Shown: one piece after another, positions 36,578 through 47,363 of the stretch
How the letters are laid out: each line of letters opens with the position of its first letter
Numbering within the stretch: position 1 is the stretch's first letter
Source: Isotricha intestinalis
Taxonomy: Eukaryota > Ciliophora > Litostomatea > Vestibuliferida > Isotrichidae
Direction of reading: 5' to 3'
Length of the DNA stretch: 49,023 nt
Assembly: GCA_023807065.1 (NCBI GenBank)
Contig: JAJJLU010000420.1
Coordinates: forward strand, 1-49,023
Program-made: the position numbers and the translations under genes
Notes under the pieces: generated by a model
The model's input: the letters and a program-made list of their open reading frames with translations, nothing else
The model's database searches: none
What the model was told of the DNA's origin: nothing

Positions 36578-38239
36578 ATGTTAGAAAAATTTTTTATTTT
36601 AATAATAAGTATATTTCTAGTATTATCAGCAGGTTCAGCAAATATATTTCCAATTTATTTACAAAAATTAATGGATAAATATAATTTTACATTATATGAA
36701 ACAAACTTATACGGTTCTTTCATTACATTAGGAACTTGGGTAGGTTTTCCAATAGGATATATTTATGATTCTTATGGACCAAAAATTTCAATTTTAATTG
36801 GAACTATATTTATTTCTGGTGGTTATTATTTATTATATTTTCTTTTAAATACTAATTATTATTTAAATGTTAGTATTTATCCTTTTTTATTTTTAGGCTT
36901 TTTTTTAGGACAAGGTTGCTCTTTATTATATACTACTGCTTTAGCTACAAATTTAAAAAATTTTAAATTTAAACAAAATTCTTCTATTGTTGGTTTATTA
37001 GTCTCTAATATTGCTATTTCTCCTAGTATTTTCACTACTTATAGACAATTATTAGGTAATTCTGATGAAACCTTTTATTTTTATTTTTCTATTTTTTTGT
37101 TTTTGATTGGTTTTTTCTCTATGTTTATTGTTTCTAACATTAGATATCCTTATTTAGAAGATAATTTATTAAAAAAATATCAGAAATATAAAGAAAAAAG
37201 AATAATTGCTTGTTTAACTTATTATAATTTTTTTATAATTATAATATTTGTATTTGGTGTTTTATATAATTATTTTAAAGATAAATATATAGTACCATTA
37301 ATAATTATTTATCCAATTTTACAACTTTTAAGTTTTTCTTTAATTTTTTTAGAAAATTTTGGTTTCTTTGATAAATTATATTATCCTAGTTTCAGAAAAA
37401 AAATGGATCTTATTGCAGAAAAACAATTAGAAATGCAAAATTTACAAAATGAAGAAATAAATAATAAACATAATACTTCATCAAATAATAATACAAATAA
37501 TAATAATATTATTAATAATCAATTAATATTAAAAGAAAGAGATATTTCATCAATAAAAGAAATAGAAGCTGATTTTATAATATCTTTAAAATCTCCTAAA
37601 TTAATTTTATTATTCTTTTCTTTATTTTTAGGTTTAGGATCAACAATGTCAAGTATAAGTAATATAAATTTCATTTTAAAATCCCTTTCCTATAAAATTC
37701 ACTATAATGGAATAAACAAAGGTTTAATTAGTATATATAAAGCAAAAGAATTATTTTTCTATGTAATATTATATTTCACATTTAATTCATTAATAAGAAT
37801 CAGTTCAGTATCTTTTTTAGATTTTCTAATAAAAAAAAACAAACTAATATTATATTTTATTATATTTTCAATAATAGGTTTTATATCTCAATTAACAGGA
37901 ATATTAATGAATAAAAAGTTATTATATTTATCAATTGCTTTAGGAGGAGCAACACATGGTGCATATATGTCATTTATTCCTATATTTGTTAAAAATGAAT
38001 TTGGTTTAAAAAATATGGGAAAATTTTTAGGATTATTAACTTCAGGTGCTGGATTTGGTTCTATAATCATTTCTGAATTTGTTTTTACTTATCTTTATAA
38101 TTATTATACTAAAATTTCAGGAGAAATTCAATGCTTTGGAAAACAATGTTTTAAATTAACTTTTATTTTAACTTCTATTTTTTTTGCAATTAATATTTTT
38201 ATCTCATTTTTTTTTCTTTTTTTTCAAAGAAAAAAATAA
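36578..38239 (+). CDS. Major facilitator superfamily transporter (nodulin-like/MCH1-type)
   Basis: 553 residues with about twelve hydrophobic helices in two bundles, split by a ~60-residue hydrophilic Asn-rich loop at ~275-335 that has a Thr/Asn tract. The opening helix LVLSAGSANIFPIYLQKLM and the loop-2 motif GFPIGYIYDSYGPKISILIGT (the MFS G..aDr.G.+.... signature) are typical of the nodulin-like / monocarboxylate-type MFS branch. A late GGATHGAYMSFIPIFVKNEFGLKNMGKFLG segment matches helix 10-11 of that group. No substrate can be assigned; amino acids, carboxylates or metals are all possible. No cleavable signal beyond helix 1. Convergent with the DHHC gene, 94 bp apart. Confidence 0.85.
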   Translation: MLEKFFILIISIFLVLSAGSANIFPIYLQKLMDKYNFTLYETNLYGSFITLGTWVGFPIGYIYDSYGPKISILIGTIFISGGYYLLYFLLNTNYYLNVSIYPFLFLGFFLGQGCSLLYTTALATNLKNFKFKQNSSIVGLLVSNIAISPSIFTTYRQLLGNSDETFYFYFSIFLFLIGFFSMFIVSNIRYPYLEDNLLKKYQKYKEKRIIACLTYYNFFIIIIFVFGVLYNYFKDKYIVPLIIIYPILQLLSFSLIFLENFGFFDKLYYPSFRKKMDLIAEKQLEMQNLQNEEINNKHNTSSNNNTNNNNIINNQLILKERDISSIKEIEADFIISLKSPKLILLFFSLFLGLGSTMSSISNINFILKSLSYKIHYNGINKGLISIYKAKELFFYVILYFTFNSLIRISSVSFLDFLIKKNKLILYFIIFSIIGFISQLTGILMNKKLLYLSIALGGATHGAYMSFIPIFVKNEFGLKNMGKFLGLLTSGAGFGSIIISEFVFTYLYNYYTKISGEIQCFGKQCFKLTFILTSIFFAINIFISFFFLFFQRKK

Positions 38240-38333
38240 AATATAATTAAATTGGTATATAATATATAAATAAATAATATTTCTTATATAAATTATTAAA
38301 TAAATAATCATTACATTTAAAAAAAATATTTTT

Positions 38334-39287
38334 TTAACAAGGACAACAAAAACAATATTTCCAACAAATTTTATGATGTTCATGTTGGGTTTTATTTTTA
38401 TTTTTTTTTTTAACAATTCTTTTATAAGGAGTATCAAAAGTATATCCCCCATTAAATTTATTTTCTTCAAAAATAGGGAAAAACCATTTCCAAATATTTT
38501 CCATTCCTAAAATAGTTTTAAACATAAAAAATCTATATCCTTTATTACAATAATAAGGGCATTCATCTTCATAATTAAAAATAGTATCTTCACAAGTAGT
38601 AATATTTTTAATAATATTATTAAATTGAGTATAAAAAAGAACTCCAATTCCAACAGTCATTCCAAAAGATAAAACAGTACCAAAAATAATCCATAAAGGA
38701 TGTTTTAAAGCAACAGAAATTTGAAAAAAAATTTTAATGATATTATCATCTTCTTCAAATTGAATATTTTCAGTAGAAGAAATTAACATATAATTAAATG
38801 AAGGATGTAATATTCTTAATCCTATACAAATAAAAGCAATTAAATCTCCTAAAGTACCATAAAATAAAAATAAAAAAAAAGTTTTTTGATTATAATAACC
38901 TACACAATTATATATCCAAGGACAATGATGATCTAATTTTAATATACATTTATTACATGTTGAACAATGATGTGCTCTTAATGGTCTTTCTTTATCACAT
39001 TTTTTACAATATGTTTTTTCTTCTTTTTTTAATTTCTTTAATTTTTCTTCTTCTATTATTCCTGGGTCTGTAAATATTGATTTTGTGTGACAAAATATTG
39101 TCATAAATGCACAAAAATAAAATATTAAGGATATTATATTTTTTATTATTGGATTTTTTTCCATTGCCATTATGTTTAAATAAAAATATGTTGTAAAACA
39201 TGATACTACAACATATATTATTGACCAAACTAATGGAATACATGTAAAATATATTATTTTGTTAAATATTGATGTATTTGCATACAT
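38334..39287 (-). CDS. DHHC-type protein S-acyltransferase (palmitoyltransferase)
   Basis: 317 residues. The cysteine-rich DHHC domain is complete: YCKKCDKERPLRAHHCSTC, then NKCILKLDHHCPWIYNCVG, with the catalytic DHHC at ~119-122, followed by NQKTFFLFLFYGT, the start of helix 3. Two hydrophobic helices precede (~10-30 and ~42-62) and two follow (~140-160 and ~195-220), the usual four-pass topology that puts the catalytic loop in the cytosol. A TTxE-like motif is replaced by a ITTCEDTIFN segment after the last helix. The C-terminal tail is Lys/Asn/His/Cys-rich. It transfers palmitate from acyl-CoA to Cys of target proteins in the ER, Golgi or plasma membrane. TAA stop. Confidence 0.95.
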   Translation of the reverse strand: MYANTSIFNKIIYFTCIPLVWSIIYVVVSCFTTYFYLNIMAMEKNPIIKNIISLIFYFCAFMTIFCHTKSIFTDPGIIEEEKLKKLKKEEKTYCKKCDKERPLRAHHCSTCNKCILKLDHHCPWIYNCVGYYNQKTFFLFLFYGTLGDLIAFICIGLRILHPSFNYMLISSTENIQFEEDDNIIKIFFQISVALKHPLWIIFGTVLSFGMTVGIGVLFYTQFNNIIKNITTCEDTIFNYEDECPYYCNKGYRFFMFKTILGMENIWKWFFPIFEENKFNGGYTFDTPYKRIVKKKNKNKTQHEHHKICWKYCFCCPC

Positions 39288-39454
39288 TTTTTTTTAAAAT
39301 ATTTTAATTTTTTTTTAATTATTATTATTATTTTTCCTCTTTTTATAATATTTATTGTTTAAGACAAATGTTCATTTTTTAATAATTTATAATATTTATA
39401 TTTTCCTTATTTATTGAATTTATTTATTTTAATTTTTAAATAAAATTATAAGAA

Positions 39455-39664
39455 ATGTCATCTAAAGAAGATAAAGGAATGATTGGTGATTTAACTGATT
39501 TTTATAAAGCTTCTAAAAATTTTATTATTAATTGTCAAAAACCAGATAGAAAAGAATTTATGACAATTGCGAAACAATGTTCACTTGGATTTTTAATTAT
39601 GGGAACAATAGGATTTGTTATTAAACTTATTTTCTTAATGATAAATAATATTCTTTTAAGTTAA
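39455..39664 (+). CDS. SEC61G: Sec61 gamma subunit of the ER translocon
   Basis: 69 residues, the usual Sec61 gamma/SecE length. The amphipathic N-terminal helix DFYKASKNFIINCQKPDRKEF is nearly the family signature (human: DSIRLVKRCTKPDRKEF), followed by IAKQCSLGFLIMGTIGFVIKLIFLMINNIL, the single tail-anchored membrane helix (family: IA....iGF.iMGfiGF.vKLihiPINnI). It clamps the two halves of the Sec61 alpha channel during protein translocation into the ER. Single exon, TAA stop. One of the clearest orthologue calls in the window. Confidence 0.97.
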   Translation: MSSKEDKGMIGDLTDFYKASKNFIINCQKPDRKEFMTIAKQCSLGFLIMGTIGFVIKLIFLMINNILLS

Positions 39665-40012
39665 ACTAATATATAAAATGATTTAATTTTTTTAAACCAA
39701 AAATTTTTTAAATTTTTCATTAATCTAGATTAATTTTGTGATATTAATTATTCATCATTTTTAGGCTTCTTTATTTTTTGTTGTTATTGAAATATTTATT
39801 ACTTATTATATATTTTGATTATAATAGAATAGAATTATTATCTTTAGTTTAATTAAATATTCCAAATAAATTAAAAATTAAAATTCTTATTAAATGCTTT
39901 CATTTTAACTATTAGTTTATTTTAATTTAAAAAATAATAAATTTTTAATTATAATTTGAAAAAAAATTAAAATTTCAAAAAAAAAAGAATAATTTAAATA
40001 AAACTCTTAAAG
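39665..40012. other. Convergent intergenic region (348 bp), nothing recognised
   Basis: Tail-to-tail spacer between SEC61G and the TPR gene. AT-rich with no open frame of note and no structured RNA that I can see by eye. It is longer than most convergent spacers here. Confidence 0.5.
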
Positions 40013-40999
40013 TTATTTCTTTTTCATTTTATCACAAACTTTAAGTAAATTTTGAATGTTTCCAAACAAAGGATCATTATTAGCTAAAAACCCTTCTAAA
40101 ATATCTTTAGCTTTAAGTAAATAGAATTTTGCCATATTAGCTTTATTAGTTTTAATTAATATAACACCTAAAGTATAAAAATAAGCAGAATACCTATAAA
40201 TAGTTTCTTGAGTTGCATAATTAATTTTTCTTTTTAAAACAACATCAGTCATAGAAGTTAAAATTTCTTCAGCTTCTTTATATTGTTTCAAAGATAAATA
40301 AACAGAACTAATTTTATATTGTAATTCTAAAACTTCATCATGATTTTCACCATATAGATTAAATTTTAATTTTAAGCTTTTTTTATAATAAACTAAACTT
40401 TCTTTATATTTATTCATTTGTTCATAAATAACTCCTAAATTTTCAAATAAATCAGCATTTAATTTATGTATTGTATCATTACCTAAAATTCCTTCAGTTT
40501 GAGATAATCCTTTTTTTAAATATTTTTCAGCAATATTAGGATTATTTAAATAAATATAGCATAAACCAATATTTAAATAAACAGCAGATAATTTGACATT
40601 TAATTCTGGTTCTTTGCAAATTTTTGGTAAATCATTTTCACATTGTGTATAAGCTTTTAAAGAAGAATTAAATTCTCCTAAATTCATTGATATTGCTCCA
40701 AGTAACATATTTGCTTTATGTCTATATATTGAATTTTGATTTGGTGTTGTTATATTTTCGGTTAATAATATTATTGTTTCTAAATTATTTTTTGCTTCTT
40801 CTAAATTCGATAAATTTAGATTACATTCTGCTATTGTATATATTAATTCTATGTTAAAAGGATGATCTTCTTGATAAAATTGTCTAGATAATGATAAACA
40901 TTTATTCATTTGATCTATTGCTTCTGAATATTTTTGATTTGTCATTTTATTTACTACATCACGTTTCATATTTTGAAGTTGTTCGAACATTTTTTTCAT
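40013..40999 (-). CDS. Tetratricopeptide repeat (TPR) protein, kinesin-light-chain-like
   Basis: 328 residues, almost all TPR helix pairs. Repeats of ~40-45 residues show the pattern A/G-x(3)-L...Y..G.Y..A: for example YSEAIDQMNKCLSLSRQF, LSNLEEAKNNLETIILL, SSLKAYTQCEN, NPNIAEKYLKKGLSQTEGILG, KYKESLVYYKKSLKLKFNLYGENH and QYKEAEEILTSM. The YG..H spacing with 42-residue repeats resembles kinesin-light-chain-type TPRs and their many protist relatives. It is a protein-interaction scaffold; partners are unknown. No signal or membrane segment. Met4 is an alternative start. 77 bp separates its ATG from that of the divergent Asn-rich gene. Confidence 0.85.
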   Translation of the reverse strand: MKKMFEQLQNMKRDVVNKMTNQKYSEAIDQMNKCLSLSRQFYQEDHPFNIELIYTIAECNLNLSNLEEAKNNLETIILLTENITTPNQNSIYRHKANMLLGAISMNLGEFNSSLKAYTQCENDLPKICKEPELNVKLSAVYLNIGLCYIYLNNPNIAEKYLKKGLSQTEGILGNDTIHKLNADLFENLGVIYEQMNKYKESLVYYKKSLKLKFNLYGENHDEVLELQYKISSVYLSLKQYKEAEEILTSMTDVVLKRKINYATQETIYRYSAYFYTLGVILIKTNKANMAKFYLLKAKDILEGFLANNDPLFGNIQNLLKVCDKMKKK

Positions 41000-41076
41000 T
41001 TTTTTTATTTTTTTTTATTTTTTTCTTTTAATTAATTATTCAAATTGTTTTAAATATATTTTAATTCAAATTAAAA

Positions 41077-43368
41077 ATGATAGTCAATTTAAAATCTGCA
41101 AGAGAAATTAAACCTAAGTTAAATAAAGGGAAAATGATATTAAATAGTGCAAAAATATCATCTTTAAATTCGAGAAATCAATCAAATACAAAATATTCAA
41201 AAACAAACAAAATAATAAAATCAAATAGTTCAAAAGAAAAAATAAAAAAAACGAAAAAAGCAATATTAAATAATAATAATAAAAACAATAATAAATCTCA
41301 TTTAAAAATATTATTAAAAGCAGAAAAAAAAATGATATTAAATTTAAAAAAATATAATGTAACAATAGATTCATATAATAAAAAAATAATTACAGATATA
41401 ATATATGATGAAAGAAAACATATAGTAAGTGAATTTAAAAATTATTTATTGTGGGATGAAAGAAGTGATTTTTTAAAAAGATTTTATTATAAATATGAAT
41501 CAAAAAATAGATTACCAAAAATAAATCATTATTATGAAAAATATACTTTATTTCCTCCTGTTTATTTTAATTTAGATGATGTTGTAAAGATAATGTTAAA
41601 GAATGTAAAAAGAAAAAAAAAGTATTTAGAAATGATTGAAGAAAATGAAGATAATATGTATAATAATAATAGTAAAAAAAAAGAAAATAAAGATTTTAAT
41701 CAAATTATTAATCCAAGTGATATTACTCAAACTATGAGTTTAAAAACTTTTAAAAATAATACTTTAACTAATACTTTAAGTTCTTTAAATATTAATAATG
41801 AAAGTTCTTCTAAAGATTTAGGACAATTAATTAATAAATTTGTTAATGAAAATGATAATGAAATGTCTTATTTTGATGATGAAATATTCAAAAAAGCAAA
41901 AAATAATTCTCATGAAATTAATAATAATAATTTAAATAATATTAATACATCTTTTTTTAATTTAAATGATTCTGAAATAGAAAAAAAAAATTATAGAGTA
42001 ACAAATGAAAATAATGTAAATTTAGAAAAAAAAATAGATAAAAATAATAAAACGAAACTTCCTATGACAGGTAAAATTTTAGAAATAAAAAAATTAAATT
42101 TTCAAAATTTAAATAATAATAATAATGATAATATAGATTTAAAAGAAAATAAAAATATGGAACAATATAAAAAAAATAATAATAGTGATAGACAAAAAAA
42201 AAGTAATTGTTCAATATCAAATTTAACAAATATAAAAAATTCAAATATAAAAAAAAATATTAAAACTAATTTTCCAAATAATTTACTTTTTACACAAAAG
42301 CTTTTATCAACAACAAGAGAATCAAAAAAAAATAATAATAATAATGAAAAATCTAATAAATCAATAGAAAATTTATTAAAAATAATTCAATATCCAAAAC
42401 AAATAAGTCCAAGAACAAAAACAAATAATCATACTCAAAATAAGGTAATTAAACATAAAAGAAAAACAAATTTAGTTATTCAAACCAATTCTAAAAATAC
42501 AATTAGTAGTAGAATTAATACTTCACATAATAAAAAAGAAAATAAAAGTAATTCAAATATTGAAAATAATAAACATTCAAAACAAAAATATATTAATAAT
42601 AAAATAATGACAACACCTAATTTTATTACTAATAATAATATTACTAGTTCAATTTATAATATTAATTTAAATTTAAATTTGGGTCAAAGTACAAATAAAA
42701 AGAATTTAACACATAATTTTAATTCTAATTTAGTAAAACAAAATAAAAATCATAAAAATAAATATAATATAAGAAATATAATAGGTAATTCTTCTATTCC
42801 AATATCAAATAATCAAAATTCTCAATTTTCAAATTTATTTAAACCAAAAAATATAAATGTAGAGCAAAAAAAAACAACAGAAATAAAAAGAAAAGATAAT
42901 AAAATATCATATGATTTAAATACAAATGGAAATAATGTTCATATTAGTATTCATAAACAAACTTCAAGTAATAATAATAATAATAATATTAATAATAGTA
43001 ATAATCAACCAAGTTTAAATATTAATATTAATTGCAATCAAAATAATAATTTAATTGAAAAAAAATTGTCTAGAAATGATAAAACTGTTTTATCTAATTT
43101 ACAGAGTAATTCTATTAAAGGAAAAAATTTAGTGATTGCTTTAGGAGATAATAATAATTTAAAAAAAGGAAAAAATAAAAGTAAAAAGTTTTCTCATTTA
43201 AATGATAATTATTTAATTAATGCACTTTATCATGAAACTAGTATGAGTATTGGGAAATTAAAACAAAAATTAAATATTCAAATTAATAAGAAATATCCTT
43301 TAACTTCAAGAAATGAGAAAGATATTCCTTATGATATAATCAATAAAATTTTGAAAAAAATGAATTAA
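41077..43368 (+). CDS. Large Asn/Lys-rich protein with a conserved N-terminal block (763 aa)
   Basis: 763 residues, single exon, TAA stop. Most is disordered, with many Asn runs encoded by AAT/AAC and Lys/Ser/Thr-rich linkers. A folded-looking block lies at ~85-180, including EFKNYLLWDERSDFLKRFYY and KINHYYEKYTLFPPVYFNL; from memory similar blocks (a FLKRYY..ES..R... YYE.Y..FPNY pattern) recur in uncharacterised ciliate proteins. A second better-conserved patch is at the C-terminus (ISLNDNYLINALYHETSMSI-like region, ~710-763). No enzymatic motif. It may be a cytoskeletal or kinase-associated scaffold, but that is a guess. Confidence 0.75.
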   Translation: MIVNLKSAREIKPKLNKGKMILNSAKISSLNSRNQSNTKYSKTNKIIKSNSSKEKIKKTKKAILNNNNKNNNKSHLKILLKAEKKMILNLKKYNVTIDSYNKKIITDIIYDERKHIVSEFKNYLLWDERSDFLKRFYYKYESKNRLPKINHYYEKYTLFPPVYFNLDDVVKIMLKNVKRKKKYLEMIEENEDNMYNNNSKKKENKDFNQIINPSDITQTMSLKTFKNNTLTNTLSSLNINNESSSKDLGQLINKFVNENDNEMSYFDDEIFKKAKNNSHEINNNNLNNINTSFFNLNDSEIEKKNYRVTNENNVNLEKKIDKNNKTKLPMTGKILEIKKLNFQNLNNNNNDNIDLKENKNMEQYKKNNNSDRQKKSNCSISNLTNIKNSNIKKNIKTNFPNNLLFTQKLLSTTRESKKNNNNNEKSNKSIENLLKIIQYPKQISPRTKTNNHTQNKVIKHKRKTNLVIQTNSKNTISSRINTSHNKKENKSNSNIENNKHSKQKYINNKIMTTPNFITNNNITSSIYNINLNLNLGQSTNKKNLTHNFNSNLVKQNKNHKNKYNIRNIIGNSSIPISNNQNSQFSNLFKPKNINVEQKKTTEIKRKDNKISYDLNTNGNNVHISIHKQTSSNNNNNNINNSNNQPSLNININCNQNNNLIEKKLSRNDKTVLSNLQSNSIKGKNLVIALGDNNNLKKGKNKSKKFSHLNDNYLINALYHETSMSIGKLKQKLNIQINKKYPLTSRNEKDIPYDIINKILKKMN

Positions 43369-43427
43369 TTTCTTATTATATAAAAATTATTTTTTTGATA
43401 TTTTATTAAAAAAATATTTTTTGAAAT

Positions 43428-46400
43428 TTAAACAAATAATACAAATAAATTACAAGCACCTAAAGAATCTTTAATAATAATATCAATAGTTTCTTCATCT
43501 CTAATTAACTCTTTTATATTTCTATAAATTTTTCCTTCATATTTAACAGCTTTATATATTCTAATATCTAATTTTCCTTTTTCTTTAATAATATCTTCAT
43601 AATATTTATTTTTACTTATACAATTTTTTAATTCTTCTTTAATTTCTAAAAAGTTTTGATTTAATTTAAAAAATTTTATCATAGGAGCAATTTGTCCAAA
43701 AGAAAATTCAGAAAAAGAAATAAAAACTTTTTTATAATCAAAATTTAAAAATTTATAAATTTCTTCATCTAAAAAAGGTTGTAATCTATATTCAATATCT
43801 TTAGTTCTAGTTTCATATATTTTTAAATCATTATTTTTATCAGTAATTAATTGATAAGCAAATTCTTTTTTTTTTTGTAATATAAAATAAAAGTTTTTTT
43901 TCATATAAGAAACACCAATTTTTTTTTGTAAAATATCATATAAATAATCAATAACTTCAGAACATTTTTTAATTTTTTTAGGAATTAAACAACTTAAAAT
44001 TAAAATTTCATTATTATCAACATCATAAAGAGAAATATTTTGAGAATAATTATCAATTAAATCACTTTGTTTAAATAAAGATATTTTAATTTTACATAAA
44101 CATTCATAAAAATTAATAGAATTTAAAATAGGATATTCTTTAAAATCATTAATTTGTCTCATTGGAATATCATAATCATCATATATATCTATATTTTCTA
44201 TTGTTATTATACTTTTTAAAAAATCTTCTGAAATTGATTCCATTTGACTATTTGAATTAATAAAATAATGATTTGAAGTTTTAAAAAATAAAGGTAAAGT
44301 GTGTTTTTCTTTTAATTGTTTTAATATTAATTCTTTTAAATTTTTTTCATCTTGATTTTGTTTTAATTCAATTCTTAATTTTTTTATTACTCTATTTAAT
44401 TCTTCATAATTAAAATTACCATTTATTTGATGTGAATATACATCTATATATATTATTGAATTTAAAGAAGAAATATAATTAATTGTCTCATTTATTAAAT
44501 TTGAAGAATATATTGGAATTATTATTAATGAAGTTGAATTTTCTAAAATAGAAAATATATTTTTTTCATCTAAAAAATATGCATTTGTTGCATTCTTTAT
44601 TGATTGATTTATTGGAGATGTTTTTTCTATTAAAATTACAACTGGTTGATTTTGTAATTTTTGAATTAAATTTTCATATAAATTATTCTTTTTAGTTATA
44701 TTTAAATGAAATATTTTTTCTATTGATAATGTTTTTGTTGACTGTTCATATTTTTTAACAAATATAATTCTTATATTTTTATTATTTTCTTCCTCTTCTT
44801 TTATACTATTGTTTTTTGTAGTATTCATTTTAAACATAAATTTATTCATATTTCTAAAAATATAAATTATATTAGAATTATTTTTCTCATCCTGAGAATT
44901 TTCTTTTTCAATTTCTTCACAAAAATCTTTTAAAGAACCATTATTATTAAATAAAATATAATTATTTTTAACATATAAGAAAAGTGTTAAAAAAGTTTTT
45001 TTATTATTAATTCTATAATCAGAAATTTTCATATTTAAATCTTCAATTAATTTTAAATCATAATCTTCTCTAGAAAAAATTTTAATATCTTCACAGCCTA
45101 AATAATCATATAATATAAAATTATTTTTTTGGATATTAGTATGAGATTCAATAAACTCTAAAAAATCAAAAAAAGTTAAATTTAAAGGAAAATTAATTAT
45201 CATTCTAGAATTAGTATTATAACAAAGTGGTAAATCATTATTTAAATCAATAAAAGAATTAACAATTCCTAATTTATTAACGTGATTAAAAACATTTTGA
45301 TTAGAAATAAGAAAAATATTTTTATCTTCCATAAAACTCTTCTTTTTATTAATATTAGATTTTTCTTCTTCTTTTTCACTTTCAAATCTTTTTTTTAAAG
45401 AAGAAGGTACTATATCAATATTATCAAATCCAATTAAATCATTTTGAATATTTTTTCTAACATAAACTAAAATATAAGCACTTCTTTCATAATTAATAGA
45501 ATTAGTAATAATTTCTTTTCCTCCTTTATTTTTATAAACTTCAATATTCCCTCCAAAATTTTGTTGAAATATTTCATAAGGATCAGCAGGTTTAACAATA
45601 TCATCATTAAATAATAACCATTCTTTTTTATTTGTTGAAGGTTTTATATAAGCATAATAATGACCACTTGTTGCATTTCCTTGATGAACTACAACTGAAT
45701 GAAGTGTATATATATTATCATTTATTTTTTCTTTTTCTAAATTAACATTTAATTCTTCTTTATTATTATTATCATTTGAATTATTATTAATATTATTATT
45801 ATTGTCATTTACATTATTTGATATGTTTTTTTCTATATATTTTGATAGGTTTATTTCATCATAATATTCATAATGATCATTTATTTTTACCATTATTTCT
45901 TTTCTTGAATTATATTCAATTCTCTTTAATTGTAATATTAAAACAGGGGGAAATTTAATAAACTTAATTCTTTTTTTAGCTTTTTGTTTCCCATATTTCT
46001 CAGTATCATATTTATTATCATTATCAAGAATTTCTTCTTTTATATAATCATCTAAACTTTGATAAATATCTTTATATCCTTTAATAGTTAATTGTAAATC
46101 ATAAAATTTTTCCATTTTTTCAGAATGAAAATCAATATTAATACATTTAATATAATTTAAATATTTTCCTTCGAATAATCTACTAAAAGTCCCTTCAACA
46201 GGAGTTTTTTTCATTTTTTCTTCCATAACTTCACTTAATAAAACATTAAATTCTTGAACATCATGTTGAATTTGAATTTGTTCTTGTGACCAACCAAAAC
46301 TATTAATTAAATTTTTAGTAGAAGCAGGGCTATGATTATATATTAAATCATAAAATAATCTTTGTAAACTTAAAACAATTGATCTTGAATTTTCTTTTTC

Positions 46401-47363
46401 TGTTGGAATTTGAAAAACTGCTTTTTTAAAAGGATAAATTGAAAATAATGTTTGTAACATTGAATTCATATAACATGTTGCTCCTTCATTATATATTCCA
46501 TTAAAAGGATTTAATTGCATTTTTTGTAAATCAAAAAAATTTTTTGATATTAACATTTCTAATATTATATTAAAATTCTTATTTATATTTTTTATATCTG
46601 AATATACTTCTGGAGGAATTAGTATTTCTGATGTTGAAAATTTCTTATTATAAGTGATATTTTGTAATTCTGTATTATGAACTTTAAAAGATAAAAAATT
46701 TAATGATAATTCTATGTTAAAAAATATACTTTCAAATATTTGAGAAAGTAAAGTTTGTATTTCTTTTTTTTCTTCATTTTGTTTTTCTAATAATATATTT
46801 ATTTTTATTTTTCCTCCTTTATTTTCACCATAAAATTCATGAATAAATTTTATATTCCAAATATCTTCTCTAATGCTTTTAAATTTTTTTTTAACTTCAT
46901 ATGTAAAGTTATTTATTAATTCTTCTTTGTTTAAATCTATTTTAAATAATACTTTCATTTTATCATTTTTTGTTATGTGACTATATATTTTGTCATTTGG
47001 ATTATTTAATTTATTAATATTATCATTTGATTCTAATTGAATATTAAAATTTTCATTTAATGTGATATTTTCTAATAATTTTTTCTCATTTTTTAATTCA
47101 CTTATTTTTTCATATTTTTTTTCATTTGTTATATAATTTAATTTTGATTTTTCATTTTTATTATTTTCATTTTCTTTTTCTTCTCTATTTATTTTTTTCC
47201 CTAAATATTTTTTTTCATGATGACCTCTTTCATTAGTATTATTTGAATTTTCTCTTGAAATATTATATGATAGATTATCATGACTTTTATGATGATGAGT
47301 ATGATGTTTATGGGAATTTTTTAATTTTATTTGAACTTTGCTTTTATATTCCCCTTCTTCCAT
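43428..47363 (-). CDS. USP7-like ubiquitin carboxyl-terminal hydrolase
   Basis: 1,311 residues. The first ~110 are charged and His-rich; ~120-285 may be a divergent MATH/TRAF domain. The USP catalytic domain (~290-640) is complete: Cys box GIYNEGATCYMNSMLQTLFS (catalytic Cys297), QHDVQEFNVLLSEVMEEKM, and the His box HQGNATSGHYYAYI (His568) with LLFNDDIV. The wording NSFGW...QIQIQHDVQE, VEGTF..LF.GK and a DNDNKYDTEKYG..KAKKRIKF segment is specific to the USP7/HAUSP (yeast Ubp15) group. The remaining ~670 residues would correspond to the USP7 ubiquitin-like repeats, including a late DYLYDILQKKIG. It removes ubiquitin from target proteins, usually in the nucleus. TAA stop, 59 bp from the convergent gene. 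Confidence 0.95.
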   Translation of the reverse strand: MEEGEYKSKVQIKLKNSHKHHTHHHKSHDNLSYNISRENSNNTNERGHHEKKYLGKKINREEKENENNKNEKSKLNYITNEKKYEKISELKNEKKLLENITLNENFNIQLESNDNINKLNNPNDKIYSHITKNDKMKVLFKIDLNKEELINNFTYEVKKKFKSIREDIWNIKFIHEFYGENKGGKIKINILLEKQNEEKKEIQTLLSQIFESIFFNIELSLNFLSFKVHNTELQNITYNKKFSTSEILIPPEVYSDIKNINKNFNIILEMLISKNFFDLQKMQLNPFNGIYNEGATCYMNSMLQTLFSIYPFKKAVFQIPTEKENSRSIVLSLQRLFYDLIYNHSPASTKNLINSFGWSQEQIQIQHDVQEFNVLLSEVMEEKMKKTPVEGTFSRLFEGKYLNYIKCINIDFHSEKMEKFYDLQLTIKGYKDIYQSLDDYIKEEILDNDNKYDTEKYGKQKAKKRIKFIKFPPVLILQLKRIEYNSRKEIMVKINDHYEYYDEINLSKYIEKNISNNVNDNNNNINNNSNDNNNKEELNVNLEKEKINDNIYTLHSVVVHQGNATSGHYYAYIKPSTNKKEWLLFNDDIVKPADPYEIFQQNFGGNIEVYKNKGGKEIITNSINYERSAYILVYVRKNIQNDLIGFDNIDIVPSSLKKRFESEKEEEKSNINKKKSFMEDKNIFLISNQNVFNHVNKLGIVNSFIDLNNDLPLCYNTNSRMIINFPLNLTFFDFLEFIESHTNIQKNNFILYDYLGCEDIKIFSREDYDLKLIEDLNMKISDYRINNKKTFLTLFLYVKNNYILFNNNGSLKDFCEEIEKENSQDEKNNSNIIYIFRNMNKFMFKMNTTKNNSIKEEEENNKNIRIIFVKKYEQSTKTLSIEKIFHLNITKKNNLYENLIQKLQNQPVVILIEKTSPINQSIKNATNAYFLDEKNIFSILENSTSLIIIPIYSSNLINETINYISSLNSIIYIDVYSHQINGNFNYEELNRVIKKLRIELKQNQDEKNLKELILKQLKEKHTLPLFFKTSNHYFINSNSQMESISEDFLKSIITIENIDIYDDYDIPMRQINDFKEYPILNSINFYECLCKIKISLFKQSDLIDNYSQNISLYDVDNNEILILSCLIPKKIKKCSEVIDYLYDILQKKIGVSYMKKNFYFILQKKKEFAYQLITDKNNDLKIYETRTKDIEYRLQPFLDEEIYKFLNFDYKKVFISFSEFSFGQIAPMIKFFKLNQNFLEIKEELKNCISKNKYYEDIIKEKGKLDIRIYKAVKYEGKIYRNIKELIRDEETIDIIIKDSLGACNLFVLFV

